Positions 33,040 to 44,059 of a stretch of 64,000 bases of DNA are shown here, one piece after another. The notes beneath the pieces were generated by a model. It made no database searches and was not told where the DNA came from. It saw only the letters and a list, made by a program, of their open reading frames with translations. This stretch comes from Sepioteuthis lessoniana. Lineage: Eukaryota; Mollusca; Cephalopoda; Myopsida; Loliginidae. How positions within the stretch are numbered: the first letter of the stretch is position 1; every line of letters starts with the position of its first letter. The stretch lies in the NCBI GenBank assembly GCA_963585895.1, contig OY757921.1, positions 83,685,439-83,749,438 of the forward strand, in the 5' to 3' direction. A program made the translations under genes and the position numbers.

Positions 33040-33465
33040 ATCAGTTTGAATATTTTATCAATCATAAACAACATCTCTCCCCAGAACTTCAATCAATAAA
33101 AGTAACTGCCATCTGACAAAATTGATCAAACAAGAAATGTATGGAAAATAGATAGGGTTTCTTATGTAATTCTTTTCTTAAAATTCAGATTTTACTTTGT
33201 CAAATTTTGTTTGTCACCTCAAGTTAAATTTTAAAATCTTATTTATTGGGAACTGTAGAGTTTTCATCCGATCAAAAATAATTTTCTGCCTCAATTTTCA
33301 ATCCACTGATTATAAAAGATTTAGTTCCATCAAGCAAAAAAAGAAAGAAAAAAGAACCTACAGAAATTTAGAACAAATTTCCGTTTGAGTATTTTCTAAC
33401 AACATCAGAAAATAGTTGCATAGGCTGAGTTCTTCAGTGTTGTGCTCTTGTTTCATGTCAGTATG
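33040..33465. other. No recognised feature
   Basis: AT-rich; nothing identified. Confidence 0.45.
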
Positions 33466-33471
33466 TTTTTA

Positions 33472-33984
33472 TGGTCGGGGAAGAAAATTGAGATGGTATC
33501 CAGTGTTTGGTGTGTGGAGATAAATAAAAATAAAATAAAAAATAAAATGAAAAATAAAATAAATTCGAAAATATAGCAGTTCCCAGAAGCCTCTGACAGG
33601 AAACGAAATCCAAGCATTGCTAAAAAACAAACTTACAGGGACCAAAGAAAAATCCGTTCTCTCTTCAGCCTTCACCAAGGTACTGAAGGAACCTCTTTCA
33701 CTTGGCTGTTAGCCGGTAGTGCACATGTTCACCCAGTCTTGGTTGCGGCCTCTACTGAAAACATCTACTGGATATACCACAAACTTTAACTTCATATATG
33801 AAAATGAATCTTAATATAATTTTAACGCCTTTTCTGGGAGACACGACAATATTTTCTGGTTTTAAGAAGAATTTCCACACCTACAAAATAGTCGTTAAAC
33901 TCTGAAATAAATAAAGTTTTGAGTAGAAAGATATCTTTGTCTTTTGCCTTCCTTCCATAATTCTCATGCAGTCTTCCATAGACA
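33472..33984 (+). mobile_element. G LTR-like repeat, copy 3
   Basis: It begins TGGTCGGGG and ends 'ccatagaca', with 'agcagttcccagaagcctct', 'gaaataaataaag' and 'ccttccttccataa' shared with the other copies. Sequence to about 34100 continues into the G-associated segment also seen at 10545. Confidence 0.6.
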
Positions 33985-34209
33985 AGGAAGCTAACAAGTT
34001 AAATGGGGTAAGAAGAAAAGATTCAGATACTTAAACCCAAAATTCAATGACTGACGACAACAACAATCTATGAAACAAAAATAAATAACCTAAACAAACC
34101 TTCTTGGGCCCGATAGATGCCAAATATTTTGGTCCCTAACTGGTTGATTGTTTCAAACCTTTAATTGAACTATGTTGCCACCAGTCTGTCTTTCTTTCTT
34201 TTAGTAATT

Positions 34210-34330
34210 TACTTAGCTTAAATGTGGTTTAAGGTCAAATGAATAGAGCACCCAATGAGACCTGAACTCCCTTGTGAAGGTTTGCTAGTCTAGCCTGTTA
34301 ACCATTTCATGATCTGAGGCACCTGTCTTT
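34210..34330 (-). repeat. tRNA-like head, old SINE
   Basis: The reverse complement has an A-box-like 'atgaaatggttaacagg' and B-box-like 'gagttcaggtctca' at tRNA-like spacing. It is not clearly A, B or C. Confidence 0.4.
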
Positions 34331-34639
34331 CTTTTATCCTCCTCTGTGATGTATCTCCCAGGATTTATGGATGATGGGATAATCGCACTTACACCAAACA
34401 GAGTTGAGAATGGAATGATCCCATTTACACCAAACAGGGGTGAGCAAATGGCAGTTTTATTTATTATTCATTAGGAGACAAGAGTCCTTCTTACATTTAG
34501 CCTTGGTCTCGGAGAAGAATATGACCTTGAATGCCAAAGTCAATAAATATCCTTAATAATTTTTAGATATCTGATTAGCAATCTATCCATCCATACATTC
34601 CCATATTCACTCATCCACTCTCTGATAATTCTTTCACTG

Positions 34640-34928
34640 GGAGGTGCTTGTGGTGTAATGGTTATCGTCATAGGAAATGGACACGGTGACACGAGTTCAA
34701 ATCTTGGATGAGACTGATTGCATTTCACATAGCACTAATACCCTAGGGAAAGGTATGAATTCAATTATTCTCCCTCCAGCTATGGGTAAATAGTAGGTCA
34801 GACTGAGTTCTTCAGCCTTGGTGAGGCAACTAGTCTAGGAGAAGGAAAACTCTGAATTCAAACCTGTTAAACTCCGCTTAAAAATTGACCTTGTGTCATA
34901 TTCTGCCCGATTAGAGGGGTTGGAAAAT
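34640..34928 (+). repeat. SINE B, full length
   Basis: Head 'ggaggtgcttgtggtgtaat', B-box 'gagttcaaatcttgg', and 3' end 'gattagaggggttgga'. Confidence 0.92.
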
Positions 34929-34954
34929 AAGGATAATTTTTTCACTTTGTTAGA

Positions 34955-35365
34955 TGAGCTTACAATATGCTGAAAGCATCCACAGCAGAGGGGTAAGATC
35001 CCCAACCAAATGGGATGTCTTGGATTTGATGCTGCATCTGGTTTTGAAACCAGTTCCAGAGAACTAGGAAGTGGGGTTGCCTCTTCTTTGTCATTACTCC
35101 CAGATCCATTCTGACCTGGGTTTCATCTATGAGTCAAATTGATCTGATTTGAAAATTATTTGCATTACATAGGAATACTTGATACCATGTAACTGTGTGC
35201 AAGATATTTGTCTTAAGACTAGTTACTTGAAGTTATAATGTTCATAAAGGATTATTATTTTGATTATCATTTGTTAGTTGAAACCATATAATTGCTTGCA
35301 AAATTATTGGTGATTGAGAGGAATAATTGAAACAATACAATTGTGTGAAAACTGTATCATATAGG
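34955..35365 (+). repeat. D element, 5' module and middle
   Basis: 'gcagaggggtaagatcccc' and a diverged 5' module are followed by middle units with 'catgtaactgtgtgcaa'. It stops at a SINE C. Confidence 0.7.
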
Positions 35366-35367
35366 AA

Positions 35368-35618
35368 TAAGTAAGTAACGTTGGCGACCTTAGTCTAGGG
35401 TGACCTGAAGGCTCCCTTTTCAATAGTTACTACACCGAGGTGTAGGGGAGAGTGCTACTTCTTTCCCTGGATTGCTCCACTTTACGCTTGATCCCTACCT
35501 TATATTGCTGAGTGTTAAACAAGGAGGCATCAATGACCATTTTTTGAGTCTTTGGTTTGACTCGACCTGGAATTGAACCCAGATCTCCTGGGCCATTGGC
35601 GAACACTCTAACCTATAC
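35368..35618 (-). repeat. SINE C, full length
   Basis: Reverse orientation from 'gttggcgaccttagtctagg' to 'ttggcgaacactctaacc', with B-box complement 'ggaattgaaccca'. Confidence 0.9.
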
Positions 35619-35629
35619 TTGATATCATA

Positions 35630-36420
35630 TACAGCCCGGTTAGATAAGGTTGTAGAATACACTGACTGCATCTCTGCAGATGGGTGAGACCCCACCAATG
35701 AGTGCCCTGGATATGACACAAAACTGTCTGAGGGTGAAGTTCCATTCCTGGGGCTTTTGGAAATGTGAAGTACCTCTTCATTGCCATTACTGTTTGGTCC
35801 ACTCTGACCCAGAATGGTAGTACCTGTTAGGGTTCTCTCTATGGATGAAATAGAAAGGGGTGACATTGAAACTATGTGTAAACAGATGACTGATGTTTGA
35901 TTGAATTGTTAATAATACATAGCAATACTTGAAACCATTTAACTGTGTGCAAACAAATGATTAATAGTAAATAGAATTATTTGTGTTAGATAAAGTAAGT
36001 AAAGTTAGCGACCATAGTCGAGGGTGACCCGAAGGCTCCCTTTTCGATAGCTACTACACCAAGGTGTAGGGGAGGGCGCTACTCCATTCCCTGGATTGCT
36101 CCACTTTACTCTTGAACCGTACCTTATAATGCTGAGTGTTAAGCAAGGTGGTATCAAGTTCCATTTTTAAAGTCTTTGGTATGACTCGACCTGGGATTGA
36201 ACCCAGATCTCCCGGGCCATTGGCGAACTCTCTAACCGCTGGGCCAATGTGTTAGATAGAAATACTTAAAATCATGTAACTCTGCACAAAAAAATAAATT
36301 TGGGCTTGTTTAAAAATTTTATAAATAAAATGTGTTTACAAATCATATATATTGAATATATAAGTATAAAAAGGATTTGGCATTAAATAACCTTCAATAG
36401 TTGATATGCCGTAAAATCCA
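35630..36420 (+). mobile_element. D element split by a SINE C
   Basis: The 5' module begins 'cagcccggttagataaggtt'; the middle runs to 35991, where SINE C is inserted, and resumes at 36248 to the tail 'ggatttggcattaaataacc'. 'gtgttagata' occurs at both junctions and is the likely target duplication of the C insertion. Confidence 0.87.
35993..36247 (-). repeat. SINE C inserted in D
   Basis: A well-conserved copy: 'agcgaccatagtcgagggtg' at left, 'gggattgaacccagatctcc' and 'ctctaaccgctgggcc' at right. Confidence 0.92.
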
Positions 36421-36494
36421 ACCCAACCCAACCAAACCAAACCAAACTAAACCAAACCTATATATATATATATATAAATAGGATTTGGTATTGA

Positions 36495-36760
36495 TATTAC
36501 CACACCCTCCACTCGGGCAGGATATGACACAAGTTTAACAAGTTGGAATTCAGAGTTTTCCTTCTCCTAGACTAGTTGCCTCACCAAGGCTGAAGAACCC
36601 AGTCTGTCCTACTATTTACCTACAGCTGGAGGGAGAATAATTGAATTCATACCTTTCCTAAGGGTGTTAGTGCTATGTGAAATGCAATTAGCCAGGTCCA
36701 TGATTTGAACTTGTGTCACTGTGTCCATTTCCAACGACGATAACCATTACACCATGGGCA
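36495..36760 (-). repeat. SINE B, slightly deleted
   Basis: Left edge 'accctccactcgggcag', right edge 'accattacaccatgggca'; part of the 'ggtcaattttta' segment is missing. Confidence 0.88.
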
Positions 36761-36964
36761 AGATTTGGTGTTAAATAATTTAGAATGGTTGATATGCTGT
36801 AAAACCAAGGCAATTGATATAATAAAATCATGTGTAAGCAAGTGATTATAGACAAAGGAAAACCAAAAAAAAAAAAATTAAAAAATACAATGGAATTTTA
36901 ATAATAGAATTATGAATGTGATCAAAGATTCACAAATGAATCAAATCTTTGTATCAAAAACCCA

Positions 36965-37695
36965 TAAGGAGTTTGGTTCGGTTTGATGACATTGTTTAAT
37001 GGCATATCAACATTTATGGGTTATTTAATGCCAAATCCATCCTTGTTAAAGAACAGCAGTGATATTATTTATCCAAAGCTGGAAGGATAAGGGGTTCATA
37101 CCTTACCCACAGGTATTGTTATATAACATATGACATGGATTTTCGGTTCGTTCCTAGTGACCCCATGTGCTTTGGCAAGCTGTCACATTTTGATTAGTAA
37201 ACAGGAAGATGACATCACAATCAGGGCAGTCGGGTGCAATTGGTGTATAACGGGAAGGAGACCATGTGATGAGAACCACGTGGTCAGATTTAGACAGAGT
37301 GCAGAGAATCAGAGTCGAGCGAAAGGACACGCAGCCAAACTGAGGCGTCTCTGATGAGCTAGCGAGAGGGTGCAAGCGTTGGCACCCCCTGGCATCCTGG
37401 AAGAACATATAGGAAGAAGAAGTCCTCTCTCTGAGTATATGTCTCACCACCCATCTCTCACATGCCACAGAAACATCAACCCTTTTGAGAATAAAGTGTG
37501 AGAGATATATTTTTATAAAGAACTGTGTTTGTTCGTTCATGGATATTCGTAAATTATGTTTGATTATGTTTCCGCTTGTATCTGTATTACATCTATACAA
37601 CAGTATATGTCAAAATTGAATGTAATTGTGTGACTGGCATTCAAACTTGCTTACTTTAAAGCCACAGTCCAGCACTTTAGCCATAATGCCATGAT
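36965..37695 (-). repeat. SINE A split by a solo LTR
   Basis: The A tail and body occupy 36965-37116 ('ttaatggcatatcaacattt', 'ggggttcataccttaccc') and the head occupies 37603-37695 ('gccataatgcc' and a B-box complement near 'cattcaaacttgc'). The LTR lies between. Confidence 0.85.
37117..37602 (+). mobile_element. Solo LTR (F-related) with GTAT target duplication
   Basis: It starts TGTTATATAACATATG and ends CTATACAACA, flanked by GTAT (37113-37116, 37603-37606). It has an ETS-free promoter region with CACGTGG and a poly(A) region 'gagaataaagtgtgagag' like that of F. The body otherwise differs, so it is a distinct subfamily. Confidence 0.9.
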
Positions 37696-37704
37696 GACGT
37701 TCCT

Positions 37705-37921
37705 CATAAGGAAGTCCAGTTAGCTGGGACTGTAAAATACACTGACTGCGTCTTTGTAGAGAGACAAGAATTCCCCAAGTGTCCTCTATCTAACACTAAA
37801 CTGCATTTGATAATGAAGCTTCAGTCTTGGAGCTTCAGGGATAGTTGAGTAACCTTTCACTGCCATTACTCCCAGGTCCACTCTGACATGGAGTGGTAGA
37901 ACCTGTCAGGGTTCCAGGTAG
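37705..37921 (+). repeat. D 5' module cut by an F LTR
   Basis: It starts 'gtccagttagctgggactgt' and runs to 'acctgtcagggttccaggta', where the F LTR begins. Confidence 0.8.
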
Positions 37922-38454
37922 TGTTGTATACTCAACATAATGAATATGCATATACACACATATACATGAAGAATACATATTGACGCAATAATAAAGATGA
38001 GTGAAGACTTCTTTAAAAAAAATATACCTCTCACTTTATTTGTAAAGGTTGTGTATGTGAGAGGGAGTTGGAGACTGAACAAAGACTGCAACATATTGAC
38101 CTCCCCAGCCCCTCTGGACATAGCCGTGTGTTGTTCTCGTTCTCCTGGACTGCTCAACCGGGGGCCTAACTTCCTGTCTTCACCGAGTTATATTATAGTT
38201 CAATCGCCCACTCAGTCTTTGGAATGGCATGTTTGATCGTCATCAAGTGGAAATAACTGTCATGCAGTTCACAGGTCACTCTCTTCCGGTGCATCAGTCT
38301 ATGAGTGTACCATGGGATTTTACCTTGTCCCATATTGTCAGCCAAGGCCGCCTACACGAATTCTTCTCATAACTACCATCGCAATGTGTCACTTCCTTCC
38401 GGTGCATCACTTTGGAATGGCATGTTTGGCCGGGTTGAAGGTCAATATACAACA
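37922..38454 (-). mobile_element. Solo F LTR, internally deleted, GTAG duplication
   Basis: The plus strand starts TGTTGTATACTC and ends ATATACAACA, with GTAG on both sides (37918-37921, 38455-38458). It lacks about 150-200 bases present in the 23230 copy. Confidence 0.9.
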
Positions 38455-38489
38455 GTAGGAGGTTGGTTGAGGTACAGTACATCATTATA

Positions 38490-38895
38490 AGAGATGCTTG
38501 AGAAAACTTGGAAGTCCCTGTAGGCTGGAATGATGACCAACAAGTCACAATCTTCAAGAAGGGAGAAAGATGAGATTGTAGCTACTACTACTGGATCTTG
38601 CTTCTCTCCATAACAGAGAAAGTGTATGCTTACATACTGCTCAACAGACTGATGATCCTAGCTGAGGATTTCCTAGCTGAGGCACAATGTGGATTCTGCA
38701 CAAGTTGAACCATGGACATGATCTTCTCCTTGAGACAAATACAGAAAAAATGCATTGAACAGTATTTGCCCTTCTACATGATATTTGTTGGCTTTACAAA
38801 AGCCTTCAACTATAAACAGAGATGTGCTATGGAACATCCTACAGAAACTAGGGTGCTCTGACCACTTTGTCAAACTTGTATCTGCCTTGCATATG
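38490..38895 (+). pseudogene. LINE reverse transcriptase fragment
   Basis: Broken frames read 'LLLSITEKVYAYILLNRLMI', 'EAQCGFCTS' and 'DMIFSLRQIQKKCIEQ', then 'FVGFTKAFN', matching the LINE motifs 'LLSI..K', 'QCGFR' and 'FxDxxKAFD'. The catalytic-region Asp in 'FxDLTKAFD' is replaced by Gly. Stops interrupt it. It is probably L or a close relative. Confidence 0.8.
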
Positions 38896-38897
38896 GG

Positions 38898-39900
38898 TTA
38901 GTTGGTTGTTTGGGTTTTATGGCATATCAACCTTTGTAGGTCATTCAACGCCAAATTCTGTCTATATATACATACATATTCAACCAAAGATTTCAAAACA
39001 AATATTAAGGTAGGTAAAATTTTCTATTAGCAGGATTTCATTTGTTTGCACAAGATTAACCAGTTTTAAGTTGTCATATTTTTTGGTACAACTCTGTCTC
39101 TCTCAAGAAGGACAGAATGTCATCTATTTTGACGTTCTCGAACAGATCGGTTAAGTTATTTACTTTGAAAAATCGCTTTCTGATAACAGCAAAAGTTCTG
39201 CATTTTATAAGAATGTGTTTAACCGTGCAAGTTGTCTGGCAGGTTAAACACTGTGGTTGCGGTTGCATATAGGAATGAAGGCTTCAGTCGGCAAGGAACC
39301 ATTTGAAGTAGAGAACAGAGTGAAACAGGACTTTTTGCTTTAAATCTCTCGTTGGATAATTTGTTTGGATAAATCAGGGGAGCTTCAAGAACCCATCCTA
39401 CTAGGCAGCACTTGCTTCCTTGTCGGAAGGTATAAGAACTGGATTTATTGCTTGGTGCCTCTAGTTTACACACAACCAAATATAAGAACAGTTCTATTTC
39501 AAACAATTCAATTTAGCATAAGTACATGTTTTTTTGTCTACACAGTTAAATAATCAAATAGTTCTGTTACAAACAATTCAGTTTAGGTTAACTACAGTTT
39601 TTTGTTTACACACACTCAAATGTAAAAACAGTTCTGTTTCAAACAATTCAGTTTAGCATAAGTCCACAGTTTAAATGTCAAATGGTTCTATTTGACCTAT
39701 ATATAGGATTCTATCAGGTGCTACCACTCTGGGCCAGGGTGGACCTGGGAGTGATGGCAATGAAGCCTCAAAGCTCTAGGATTACTGTAGCCTCTCTATC
39801 AGATTGTTCAGTGTCATATAACCCAGACATTTATTGGGGGAGTCTTACCCCTCTGCAGACATACAGTCAGTGTATTCTGTAGCCCTAGCTGACTGGGTCA
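38898..39900 (-). mobile_element. D element interrupted by a LINE fragment
   Basis: The tail at left ('tatggcatatcaacctttgt') and initial middle lie at 38898-39060. The remaining middle units and 5' module ('gtagccctagctgactggg') lie at 39480-39900. A different LINE's 3' end lies between. Confidence 0.8.
39063..39300 (-). pseudogene. LINE C-terminal zinc-knuckle region
   Basis: The minus-strand product reads 'CLTCQTTCTVKHILIKCRTF' then 'LFENVKIDDILSFLRETELY', the Cys-Cys-His-Cys knuckle and end typical of Jockey- or Nimb-like LINEs with an RNase H upstream. It is not L, so a second LINE lineage is present. Upstream sequence to about 39470 may be more of it. Confidence 0.7.
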
Positions 39901-40059
39901 GTGGGGTGGGTGTGAATAAATATTTACTCTATCAGCTGTTTGTATTAGGCTTACTGTGTAGAAAACAATGTTTTTGTTCATAAATCAAATATGTCAATAA
40001 ATATGTTGGAAGTTACTGCTCAAAATTTAATGGAAAAAACATGATTTGATGTTACCTTG

Positions 40060-40430
40060 TTCAAGGGTTTAGAAACCAGTGACCTTATACCTTGAAGAAG
40101 GGTAAAACCCCCACAAAAAGAGGTATGCTAAGTATGACATTAAACTGCATCTGATGGTGAGGCCCCACTTCTGGAACACTGGGGAGTGTAAAATACCCCT
40201 TCATGGTCATTTCTTCCAGGTCCACTTTGACTTGGATTAGTTGTAACTGTTAGGGTTCTGTTTATGTGTGAAATAGATCAGTTGAAAAATTGTTCTGCAG
40301 GACCATGTACAAAAAGATCATTCTTAAGAAACAACTGCACAAAAAATATGAATGATAATGTAAAAGGAGCACGATTCCCTAACCTAGAGGTATAAAGTAA
40401 TCTTCGTCTGATTGATATGCTGTTAAAATC
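40060..40430 (+). repeat. D2 element
   Basis: The D-like 5' module ('gaagaagggtaaaaccccc', 'gatggtgaggccccac') is followed by a distinct end with 'aagaaacaactgcaca' and 'cgattccctaacctagaggt', and a tail 'gatatgctgttaaaa'. Confidence 0.7.
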
Positions 40431-40451
40431 AATCTAGCAATCAATCATCCC

Positions 40452-40530
40452 ATTTAATGGTTATCATCTTAAGAAATAGACATGGTAACCTGAGATCAAA
40501 TCACAGACAAGGCTTATTGCATTTGTAGAC
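40452..40530 (+). repeat. SINE B head fragment
   Basis: 'taatggttatcatcttaaga' and 'cctgagatcaaatcaca' identify the B head. Confidence 0.65.
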
Positions 40531-40614
40531 AAATCCGATAAGGGAGTAAAGATGTAGTTTCTGTACAAACCTTAATGGTAAAATTCAAGTTAATGTTGTC
40601 TTGTAAGTAGGGCT

Positions 40615-40785
40615 TAGAAAATTTGACTGCATCTATTGTAGAGAGGTAAGAACCTCCTAAAAAGTTTGTTCTGAGTATGGCACTAATTGCTTTTGATTCG
40701 GAAGATCTGGGAAATCTGGAGTCATCACTTTATTTGTCATTACTATCATAGGTCGACTTTAACCTCTTGGTATAAAATAACCCTG
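40615..40785 (+). repeat. D2 5'-module fragment
   Basis: 'tagggcttagaaaatttgac' and 'gagaggtaagaacctcc' match D2; it stops at the L copy. Confidence 0.6.
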
Positions 40786-40787
40786 AT

Positions 40788-41413
40788 ATGTTATTAAAAC
40801 AAACTGTTTATTGGTCTTTTATGAAGCTAGTAGACAAATTCACCTACCTAGGAAGCAGTGTCTCATCAACTGAAAAAGACATCAATACACGGCTAACGAA
40901 AGCATGGACAGTTATCGATAGGCTCTCGATCATATGGAAATCAGACCTGACCAATAAAATGAAACGCAGTTTCTTCCAGGCAGCGGTCGTATTGATACTG
41001 CTATATGGATGCACTACTTGGATGCTAACTAAACGGTTGAAGAAGAAGCTAGACGGCAATTACACAAGAATGTTGCGAGCAATATTGAACAAGTCCTGGT
41101 GGCAACACCCTACAAGGCACCAACTATATGGCCACCTGCCTCCCATCATGAAAACTATACAAGTTAGATGAACCAGACATGCAGGACACTGCCGGAGAAG
41201 CAAGGACGAACACATCAGTGATGTACTCCTATGGACCCCCGCATATGGCCAAGCAAAAGCAGGACGACCAGCTCGAACCTACATATAGCAGCTATGTGAG
41301 GATACGGGATGTAGCCCTGAAGACCTGCCAGAAGCGATGAATGATAAGGAGAAGTGGCGAGAGAGGGTCAGGGATATCCGTGCTAGTGGCACGACATAAT
41401 GATGATGATGAGT
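40788..41413 (+). pseudogene. L LINE 3' end with two nonsense codons
   Basis: One frame runs from 'KLVDKFTYLGSSVSSTEKD' through 'MKRSFFQAAVV' and 'YGHLPPIMKTIQVR' to 'DIRASGTT' and a natural stop at 41397-41399. Two internal stops, TGA at 41169 and TAG about 120 bases further, replace Arg (CGA) and Gln (CAG) codons by C-to-T changes. The 3' tail is (ATG)n. There are no frameshifts, so it is fairly young. Confidence 0.92.
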
Positions 41414-41726
41414 ATGAGGGCACCATGCATGGTGTAAATTAGTAGACCAATACAATCTAGATTCCTGTATAGAACACTACTGCCGAGCCATGTGACTGTT
41501 ATTAAATGTAATTGCACTTGAAGGATATGAAGAAATTAGGCTTAGAAAATGTGGACAGGTTACATATCAGTAAGAAGGTTGGAATATATAGTTTTGGACT
41601 GGTACTGTGTTAGACTTTTGGTAACAGGGATTCATAACCTGTCTTATCCGTGAAAGATTGATGAAACATAATATACATGAGAGTGGGTATCAGAAGGTAG
41701 ATTTGGAAAGAATACGATAGATAAAT

Positions 41727-42231
41727 CATCATCATCATGTCGTGCTGCTAGCATGGATATCCCTGACCATCTCTCGCCACTTCTCCCGATCGTTCATCGC
41801 CTCTGGCAGGTCTTCAAGGCTGCATCCCGTATCCTCACATAACTGCTGTATGTATGTTCGAGCTGGTCGTCCCGCTTTTGCCCGGCCATGTGTGGGGGTC
41901 CATAGGAGTACATCACTTATGAGCTCGTACCTGCTTATGCAGCAGTGTTCTACATGTCTGGTTTGTCTACCTTGGATAGTCTTTGTGATGGGAGGCAGTT
42001 GGCCGTATAGTTGGTGCCTTGTGGAGTGTTGCCGCCAGGACTTGTTCAATATTGCTCTCAACATTCTTGTATAATTGCCGTCTAGTTTATTTTTCAGCCG
42101 TTTAGTTAGCACCCAACTAGTGCATCCATACAGCAGTATCGATACAACCGCTGCCTGGAAGAAACTGCGTTTCATTTTATCAGTTAGGTCTGATTTCCAT
42201 ATCATATGGAAATCAGACCTGACCGATAAAA
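41727..42231 (-). pseudogene. L LINE 3' end with inverted 5' terminus and target duplication
   Basis: The open frame encodes 'SDLTDKMKRSFFQAAVVSIL' to 'HASSTT' without a stop. The 10-base direct repeat 'atagataaat' flanks it (41717-41726, 42232-42241). The last 28 bases (42204-42231) are an inverted copy of 42175-42202, which fits twin priming or snap-back during insertion. Confidence 0.92.
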
Positions 42232-42514
42232 ATAGATAAATATATATGTATAAATAAACTGAAATTAGACTGATAGATAGGAATAGAAATAGATTGCAAG
42301 ATAAATATTTATACACTGGGGTAGAAAGGAATATAAATATCAATACACTGGAGCAGAAAGGAATAAAGACTCATTTGGACAGATACAAAAATCTGTGATA
42401 GATGTGAACAAACTCTGACAAATTGATAAATAGATAGATAGATAGAAACATTGTGACATACAGAGACATGATTGGTCAGAGATTTAACCATTACACCACG
42501 AGCCCCCCCCCCAC

Positions 42515-42690
42515 ATCATTTTGAAGGACAGGAACTAGAATAAGCATGAGATGAAAGAACTGGCAGAAAAGCGGCTTCAGACAGCGCAATACTATGGCCT
42601 ATACTTTGAATATTCGTCTGCTTTTGTTCTAGTCTGAAGAATAAAGAAAAGAAGTTACCAAAATTTTGGAAAACTTTGACTCAACCTAGT
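42515..42690 (+). pseudogene. Mariner-like element 3' end
   Basis: The frame reads 'HEMKELAEKRLQTAQYYGLY' then 'FEY', the C-terminus of one mariner group. The end 'ccaaaattttggaaaacttt' plus 'gactcaacc' resembles the terminal repeat seen at 21483 in reverse. Confidence 0.65.
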
Positions 42691-42703
42691 ATTGATGCAA
42701 TCC

Positions 42704-42710
<7 letters not shown>

Positions 42711-42740
<30 letters not shown>
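42711..42740. repeat. (GA)n microsatellite
   Basis: An uninterrupted GA run. Confidence 0.97.
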
Positions 42741-42743
<3 letters not shown>

Positions 42744-42787
42744 ACAGAATATGATAGGTAAATATTTATATGAATAAATTATTTTTT

Positions 42788-42958
42788 GACTCACCAAGGT
42801 TTCCATTTTTCTGAATCATATTGAGCAAGTACACATACGTAGGGATCTATTTGTAAGAGGAGTGGTAAATATTGACTCACCAAGGTTTCCATTTTTCTGA
42901 ATCATATTGAGCAAGTACACATACGTAGGGATCTATTTGTAAGAGGAGTGGTAAATAT
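42788..42958. repeat. Perfect tandem duplication, 86-bp unit
   Basis: The segment from 'gactcaccaaggtttcc' to 'gagtggtaaatat' occurs twice in a row with no visible difference. Confidence 0.95.
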
Positions 42959-43535
42959 TTGTTAATAAAAAAATAAAAGCAAGGATTATCTGCCTAAATA
43001 ATCCATAGACAAGAGAATTTTCTCTCGCTGGGAATGATGACATCTACGAGGGCCACTGAAAGAATAAGTCGAATGTAGCCTAAGGAATTGGCAAAAAGAG
43101 GCAGTTTATTGTTGCACCTTTTCAAGGAAATCAACAGTAATGGACCTTCTCATGTATCAGAAGACTGTCTGTATGACTTTCTTTACTGACTGCTGTGCTC
43201 GCAAACTTTTCTTTACCAAAGAGCCAATGTGGACCGTCACCAATTCATGTTTAGCCCAATTGTAAAGGTTTTTTTTTTTTTTACTAAAACATGCTTCTCA
43301 TTACACATCACACATTGTTCTGTAAATATCACATGGTTTGCATTTCTCAGCCACCAAAAATTTGATGACAGACCTCAGTTCAAGCTTGTAACACTGTTTG
43401 ATTTACCACCATTTTAGATTAGCCTCAAAATAAATAACTTTTTTTTCTTTTGATGATGAAAATACTTTCTCCTCTAAACTAATTCCAAACAGTGTAGAGT
43501 TTACATTTCTAGAAAAAAATATTTGATTCTTTTCA
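42959..43535. other. No secure feature; possible old MLE remnant
   Basis: The minus strand near 43000-43260 has broken frames vaguely like a mariner catalytic domain ('GPHWLF', 'KGATIN'), too weak to call. Confidence 0.25.
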
Positions 43536-43539
43536 AAGA

Positions 43540-44059
43540 ATAGCCGGGGCTGTAAAATACACAGACTGCATTTTTGCAGAGGGGCGAGACTCCCCACCAT
43601 GCCACAACAAATGTTCTGATTATGATATTAAACAATCTGATTGTGAGGCTTCCATAAAGCTAGAGATTTGGGGAATGTGGAGTACCCTTTCATTGTCACC
43701 ACTCCCAGATTCACTCTAGCCTGAAGAGGTAGCATCTGATAGGATCCTATCTATGGGTCAAATAGAAATGTTTCACATTTCAACTGAGTGCAAACAAATG
43801 ACAGATGCTGAAAATTGAATGGTTTGATATAGAACTGTTTGATCATTTAACTGTGTGTTAACAAATGACTGATGTTTAATTGAATTGTTAGTGATACATA
43901 GTAATACTATTGAATTGTTAGAAATCAAACTGATTGATCATTTAACTGTGTGTATCTACAAAATGTGTTTACAAATCATATATTTATTATATATGTAAAA
44001 ACAGGATTTAGCATTAAATCACCAACAATGGTTGATAAGACACAAAACTAAACCAAACC
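43540..44059 (+). mobile_element. D element with tail
   Basis: 5' module 'agccggggctgtaaaataca', middle units with 'gatcatttaactgtgtg', then the tail 'aacaggatttagcattaaat'. Additional tails follow in tandem. Confidence 0.87.

Noticed and set aside
37344..37370. Hammerhead core at 'ctctgatgagctagcgag'
   Set aside because: CTGATGA is present but no GAAA or pairing stem II follows at the required distance.
41742..42074. 110-residue plus-strand ORF, and similar ones at 8154 and 52598
   Set aside because: They are antisense to the conserved L LINE frame, which explains why they recur.
43000..43260. Mariner catalytic domain on the minus strand
   Set aside because: Only scattered short similarities over broken frames; not enough to call.
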